In this document: in pieces, positions 15,798 to 18,785 of the stretch
Layout: each line of letters opens with the position of its first letter
Position numbering within the stretch: position 1 is the first letter of the stretch
Assembly (NCBI GenBank): GCA_002311835.1
Contig: DBZY01000033.1
Coordinates: forward strand, 36,593-55,377
Source of the DNA: Proteobacteria bacterium UBA1148
GTDB taxonomy: Bacteria; Pseudomonadota; Gammaproteobacteria; Steroidobacterales; Rariloculaceae
Reading direction: 5' to 3'
DNA length: 18,785 bases
Position numbers and translations under genes: made by a program
The notes under the pieces: model-generated
Seen by the model: the letters and a program-made list of their open reading frames with translations, nothing else
Told to the model about the DNA's origin: nothing
Databases searched by the model: none

Positions 15798-16034
15798 CTA
15801 AACTTTTTGGCCCTGCTCACGAAGGTTTTTAACTACCTTCTCAATGCCAAGCTTGTTGATAATACGTAAGCCCTGGTGAGAGACCTTGAGTTTGACAAAA
15901 CGTCGCTCCCCCTCCAGCCAGAATTTCTGAGTATGAAGGTTGGGTAAGAAACGCCGACGGGTCTTGTTATGCGCATGGGATACATTATTCCCCGACATAG
16001 GCCTCTTCCCTGTCACTTGGCAGACTCTAGACAT
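15798..16034 (-). CDS. rpmB: 50S ribosomal protein L28
   Basis: Protein of the large ribosomal subunit, 78 residues, the same length as E. coli L28 and similar along its length (MSRVCQVTGKRPMSGNNVSH, RRRFLPNLHTQKFWLE). AAGGA lies about 10 bases before the ATG. First gene of the rpmB-rpmG pair. The spacer upstream (16035-16236) must hold its promoter. A minus-strand TATAGT in the 16075-16085 area is a weak candidate -10 without a good -35. Confidence 0.97.
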   Translation of the reverse strand: MSRVCQVTGKRPMSGNNVSHAHNKTRRRFLPNLHTQKFWLEGERRFVKLKVSHQGLRIINKLGIEKVVKNLREQGQKV

Positions 16035-16236
16035 GGAGCAGGATCCTTTAAGACCGTGAACAAAGAGGCCGGGACTATACTCGTTGACCGGGTTCGGATC
16101 CAGCTAAGCCTAGGTTGTCAGGGATTAAACGGTCTCGGGAACGATATCGATGGTTGTCGCCTCGACAAACCTCGCTTCGCAAGGAACTCAACGCATTGAA
16201 GTACAATTCTGGGCCATCGGAGACTGGGAGCCATTA

Positions 16237-17232
16237 GTGAAGATAGCCGTGTTGTTAGGCGGCACCAGTATGGAGCGGGACGTCTCTGTCGCCAGCGGCT
16301 CCCAGGTCATACATGCGCTACGCCAAGCTGGGCATGAGGTGGTTGCCGTAGAATCAACGCGTGGGGTGCTTTCGCCCACTGAGGAACGTGAACTCCTGGC
16401 CACAGACATTAATAAGGTACCCCCCGATAAGCTTGGCGAGGCGGATGAGGGGTTTCCTCAGGTAGTTACAGCGTCGAATGCAATTGACGTGGATCTAGTG
16501 TTTCTAGCGCTTCACGGTGGTTCGGGAGAGGATGGCACCGTACAAGGGTTGCTCGACCAAGCTGGACTCAGATACACGGGTAGCGGGGCACTGGGCAGCG
16601 CACTTGCTATGGATAAGGACGTTTCGAAACGCTTGTTTCTTGCCGTGGGAGCGCCTACGCCACAGTGGCTCATGGCACCAGTCTCACTTGAAGAGGCACA
16701 GGATCAGCTAGGATTCCCTTTGATCGTAAAGCCCAACGGGCAAGGCTCGACGGTGGGGCTTAGCCTTGTTACGGAGTCCAGTGGACTAGAAGCTGCGATC
16801 ACCACATCCAGGGGGTTTGATACTAGGGTGATGTTGGAGCGCTACATACCAGGTCGCGAACTCACGGTTGGAGTCCTGGAAGGTGATGCGCTTGCAGTCG
16901 GTGAAATCATCCCTGCCGAAGGCGACATTTTTGACTACGCGGCTAAATATCAAACAGGTGCCGCGGAGGAGATTTTCCCAGCGGACATCAGACCGGAAAT
17001 AGCGCAGCACTTGCAGGAACTCGCACTGCTAGTTCATGGAGCACTGAAGTTAGGCACCTACAGCCGAGTGGATTTTCGCATGGATCCTCAGGGCGGATTG
17101 TGGGTCCTTGAAGTCAACACTCTGCCGGGGCTGAGCGCCGGCAGTCTTCTTCCGAAATCTGCCGCGGCGGTAGGGATCGACTTCACTGAACTTTGCGAAC
17201 GTATTTGTCGCGGCGCACTTGCCGATGCGTAG
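16237..17232 (+). CDS. ddl: D-alanine--D-alanine ligase
   Basis: ATP-grasp enzyme joining two D-alanines for the peptidoglycan precursor, in the cytoplasm. With GTG 16237 as start it has 331 residues and begins MKIAVLLGGTSMERDVSVASGS, as the family does. The frame is open to ATG 16150, but the extra 29 residues resemble nothing in Ddl, and GGGAG sits 7 bases before the GTG. Visible motifs are LHGGSGEDGTVQGLLDQAG, TGSGALGSALAMDK, IVKPNGQGSTVGLS and the metal-binding C-terminal EVNTLPGLSAGSLLPKSA. It stands alone rather than between murC and ftsQ, so it may be a second, ddlA-like copy. The 202 bases upstream are shared with divergent rpmB and show no other gene. Confidence 0.94.
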   Translation: MKIAVLLGGTSMERDVSVASGSQVIHALRQAGHEVVAVESTRGVLSPTEERELLATDINKVPPDKLGEADEGFPQVVTASNAIDVDLVFLALHGGSGEDGTVQGLLDQAGLRYTGSGALGSALAMDKDVSKRLFLAVGAPTPQWLMAPVSLEEAQDQLGFPLIVKPNGQGSTVGLSLVTESSGLEAAITTSRGFDTRVMLERYIPGRELTVGVLEGDALAVGEIIPAEGDIFDYAAKYQTGAAEEIFPADIRPEIAQHLQELALLVHGALKLGTYSRVDFRMDPQGGLWVLEVNTLPGLSAGSLLPKSAAAVGIDFTELCERICRGALADA

Positions 17233-17255
17233 GCCGGTAGATTGGAGCAGTTCGT

Positions 17256-17915
17256 CTACTTAGGCTGCGGAACGATCCGAATGTAGGGTTTGGGTGAGTC
17301 CCACCCATCCGGGAACTTTTCTTCGGCTTCCTCATTTGTTACCGCAGGTAAAATAATAACGTTTTCGCCATCTTTCCAGTTGACGGGTGTTGCTACCTTG
17401 TGAGCTGCGGTGAGGCGTATTGAATCCAGCAATCGTAATACTTCATCAAAATTGCGTCCGGTGCTCATAGGATAAGTGAGCATCGCTTTGATCTTCTTAT
17501 CCGGTCCGATAATAAAAACTGAGCGCACTGTGGAATTATCCACCGCGGTGCGGTCTTTTGCTTCACCACTGGCATTCGGATGGAGCATGTCATAAGCCTT
17601 GGCTACCTCCAGGCTACTTCCATCGATGATGGGATAATTAACAGGATGCCCGTGGACGTCCTCGATATCTTTGGACCAGGCCACGTGGTTCTCAACGGTG
17701 TCAACGCTTAATCCGATGACCTTGGTGTTGCGTTTCTCAAATTCCGGTTTTAATCCAGCCATGTAGCCGAGTTCGGTCGTGCAAACAGGCGTGAAATCTT
17801 TTGGGTGTGAGAAAAGAATGGCCCACCCATCTCCAATCCAGTCGTGAAAGTCGATAGTTCCTTCAGTGGTTTCCGCCGTAAAATTCGGTGTTTCATCGCC
17901 AATGTGTAGTGACAT
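17256..17915 (-). CDS. 1-Cys peroxiredoxin (Prx6 type)
   Basis: Thiol peroxidase that reduces hydrogen peroxide and organic peroxides. The 219-residue protein has the peroxidatic Cys45 in PKDFTPVCTTELG, the long C-terminal extension of the Prx6 class (LTAAHKVATPVNWKDGENVIILP, then FPDGWDSPKPYIRIVPQ) and no second conserved resolving cysteine, so it is the 1-Cys kind like bacterial LsfA. GAGGAG lies 8 bases before ATG 17915. The stop is 23 bases from the convergent ddl stop. The 159-base spacer upstream is AT-rich, with small dyads at 18005-18023 and 18052-18063 but no recognisable OxyR site. Confidence 0.95.
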   Translation of the reverse strand: MSLHIGDETPNFTAETTEGTIDFHDWIGDGWAILFSHPKDFTPVCTTELGYMAGLKPEFEKRNTKVIGLSVDTVENHVAWSKDIEDVHGHPVNYPIIDGSSLEVAKAYDMLHPNASGEAKDRTAVDNSTVRSVFIIGPDKKIKAMLTYPMSTGRNFDEVLRLLDSIRLTAAHKVATPVNWKDGENVIILPAVTNEEAEEKFPDGWDSPKPYIRIVPQPK

Positions 17916-18074
17916 GACCGTGCTCCTCTTGTTGGATAATCTCTCGGCTTTCCATTTTAAGGGGAGTCCGAGACTTACTATCTAGGGAGTATGCAGCTAT
18001 CGGGAATATTTGTTAGTAATATTTACAACTATTGAAATAGCGTAACCGCATATTTCGCGAAATGAGCCTACTCC

Positions 18075-18458
18075 TTACTTCGCCCGGAGGGCTCCCAAGG
18101 CCAAACTCAGCCAACCCGCCATCATGCTGAGCCCGCCGAGGGGAGCGAGCGCGCCGATTCCATCAGGAGCCCCAAAAGTCGTCGCATAGATGCTTCCAGC
18201 GAACATAATTACCCCAGCCAACAAGAGCCATCCGGAGACCCTGATCCATTGAGACTGGGGAAAGCGGTCTGACAATATGGCTGCTGTGATCACCCCTAGG
18301 CCATGGTAGAACTGATAGTCCACGGCGACCTGATAGGCGTTCCAACGTTGAGCGCTTACTATGCCTTGAATCCCGTGGGTTCCGTACGCACCCAGGACCG
18401 TTGCCAGAAAAAGGATAAGCGCGCCGACTACGATGAAGATTCTGTTTCTATCCGACAT
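18075..18458 (-). CDS. DUF423 family membrane protein (YgdD-like)
   Basis: Small inner-membrane protein of 127 residues with four predicted membrane segments: about 7-28, 47-63 (with the preceding DYQFYHGLGVI), 75-92 and 100-122. The AYGTHG motif near residue 24, YHGLG, and GSIYATTFG followed by the G-rich PLGG segment are the hallmarks of DUF423 (E. coli YgdD, eukaryotic TMEM256). The biochemical role of the family is not known to me. There is no clear ribosome binding site before ATG 18458. It lies 159 bases upstream of the peroxiredoxin gene on the same strand. Confidence 0.9.
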   Translation of the reverse strand: MSDRNRIFIVVGALILFLATVLGAYGTHGIQGIVSAQRWNAYQVAVDYQFYHGLGVITAAILSDRFPQSQWIRVSGWLLLAGVIMFAGSIYATTFGAPDGIGALAPLGGLSMMAGWLSLALGALRAK

Positions 18459-18763
18459 GAGGCATTATCGAAGCCGTGCGAAAGATGATCAAGCGGCACA
18501 TTGACGAATCAGAGGCATTGCTGAACCGGTTCAACAAGAGCCCATAAGTAACCGCAGATACATTTATAGAACTGCCCCCTAATTTGGCTTAAATCAATCG
18601 AACAGTGATAAGTTTTTTGAGGAAAGGTTTAGTGGTATTTGCGTGCACTAAAAAGCCTCTAAAGACCCAAAATACAACAGCGGGCATAAAGGGAAACAAG
18701 TTTCGAAGTTTTCCTATTTGGAGTAAGTATTTAAGTACCTGTTTTATAATGAAATCATCTTGT
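18459..18763. other. 305-base spacer without a supported gene
   Basis: Between the DUF423 gene and the tRNA. It holds a short plus-strand open segment (GTG 18476 or ATG 18485 to TAA 18547, about 20 residues, no recognisable product). An imperfect hairpin with stems GAGG/CCTC (18619-18622 and 18656-18659) and TTTAGTG/CACTAAA (18628-18634 and 18646-18652) follows, with no T run after it on either strand. The right part is AT-rich and leads into the tRNA promoter. No 16S rRNA 3' end is present, so the tRNA is not inside an rRNA operon spacer. Confidence 0.7.
18745..18750 (+). promoter_or_regulatory. -10 box of the tRNA gene
   Basis: A perfect TATAAT ends 13 bases before the first base of the tRNA. 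No strong -35 hexamer lies at the usual distance. The position relative to the tRNA supports it. Confidence 0.5.
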
Positions 18764-18785
18764 GGGCCTGTAGCTCAGTTGGTTA
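18764..18785 (+). tRNA. tRNA, 5' part only, probably tRNA-Ile
   Basis: The last 22 bases are the 5' acceptor strand GGGCCTG, the TA at positions 8-9, and the start of the D arm GCTCAGTTGGTTA. This matches the 5' end of gammaproteobacterial tRNA-Ile(GAT) best. The anticodon lies beyond the window, so the identity is not proven. Confidence 0.8.

Noticed and set aside
16150..16236. N-terminal extension of the ddl frame to ATG 16150
   Set aside because: The 29 residues have no Ddl character, and a better placed ribosome binding site precedes GTG 16237.
18005..18023. AATATT-N7-AATATT dyad upstream of the peroxiredoxin gene, considered as an OxyR or other redox operator
   Set aside because: It does not fit the ATAG-N7-CTAT spacing of OxyR sites, and the local AT-richness makes such repeats likely.
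18052..18063. 12-bp perfect palindrome ATTTCGCGAAAT after the DUF423 gene
   Set aside because: Four or five 12-bp palindromes are expected by chance in a sequence of this length, and it has no second copy.
18476..18547. Short plus-strand frame (MIKRHIDESEALLNRF...) before the tRNA
   Set aside because: Too short, no ribosome binding site, no family recognised. It could be a decayed C terminus, but nothing supports that.
18612..18659. Hairpin in the last spacer as an intrinsic terminator
   Set aside because: Neither strand has a T run after the right arm, and the stem has an unpaired interior.

Overview
The window reads as ordinary chromosome from a gammaproteobacterium. The gene order ftsY-ftsE-ftsX-rpoH beside a divergent rsmD, then coaD, ggt, mutM, rpmG and rpmB, is the arrangement known from Pseudomonas and enterobacterial relatives. 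The proteins (RpoH with its RpoH box, L28, L33, MutM, MsrA) are closest in form to that class. Base composition looks balanced. A two-component pair of the 'proteobacterial dedicated sortase system' type points to a marine or aquatic lineage, but I cannot name a genus. I see no insertion sequence, phage gene, CRISPR array or rRNA.

Layout. 1-5950 (+): the 3' part of gltB, then gltD and msrA in a tight run, for ammonia assimilation and methionine sulfoxide repair. 5943-8701 (-): a membrane sensor histidine kinase and its response regulator, with the regulator first in transcription order. 8944-11514 (-): rpoH, ftsX and ftsE. 11511-11699 (-): only the last 57 recognisable codons of ftsY. 11804-14649 (+): rsmD, coaD and ggt. 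14679-16034 (-): mutM, rpmG and rpmB. 16237-17232 (+): ddl. 17256-18458 (-): a 1-Cys peroxiredoxin and a DUF423 membrane protein. 18764 to the end (+): the first 22 bases of a tRNA gene, probably tRNA-Ile.

Three things stand out. First, rpoH (sigma-32) has a perfect CIRCE operator, the HrcA binding site, just upstream of its start. A sigma-E-like promoter of the same geometry as E. coli rpoH P3 lies so that its -10 element is inside the operator. This suggests that the positive heat-shock regulator is induced by envelope stress and repressed by HrcA. Second, ftsY, the normally essential SRP receptor gene, is cut down to its 3' end although its neighbours, its ATGA overlap with ftsE and a good promoter remain. 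This is either a real deletion with a second ftsY elsewhere or an assembly fault. Third, the sortase-type kinase and regulator stand without a sortase or its substrate in the window.

Start choices that differ from the longest open frame: rpoH is placed at GTG 9801 (ribosome binding site 9 nt upstream), ddl at GTG 16237 and ftsX at ATG 10828. rpmG (51 residues) was found by reading the sequence directly.
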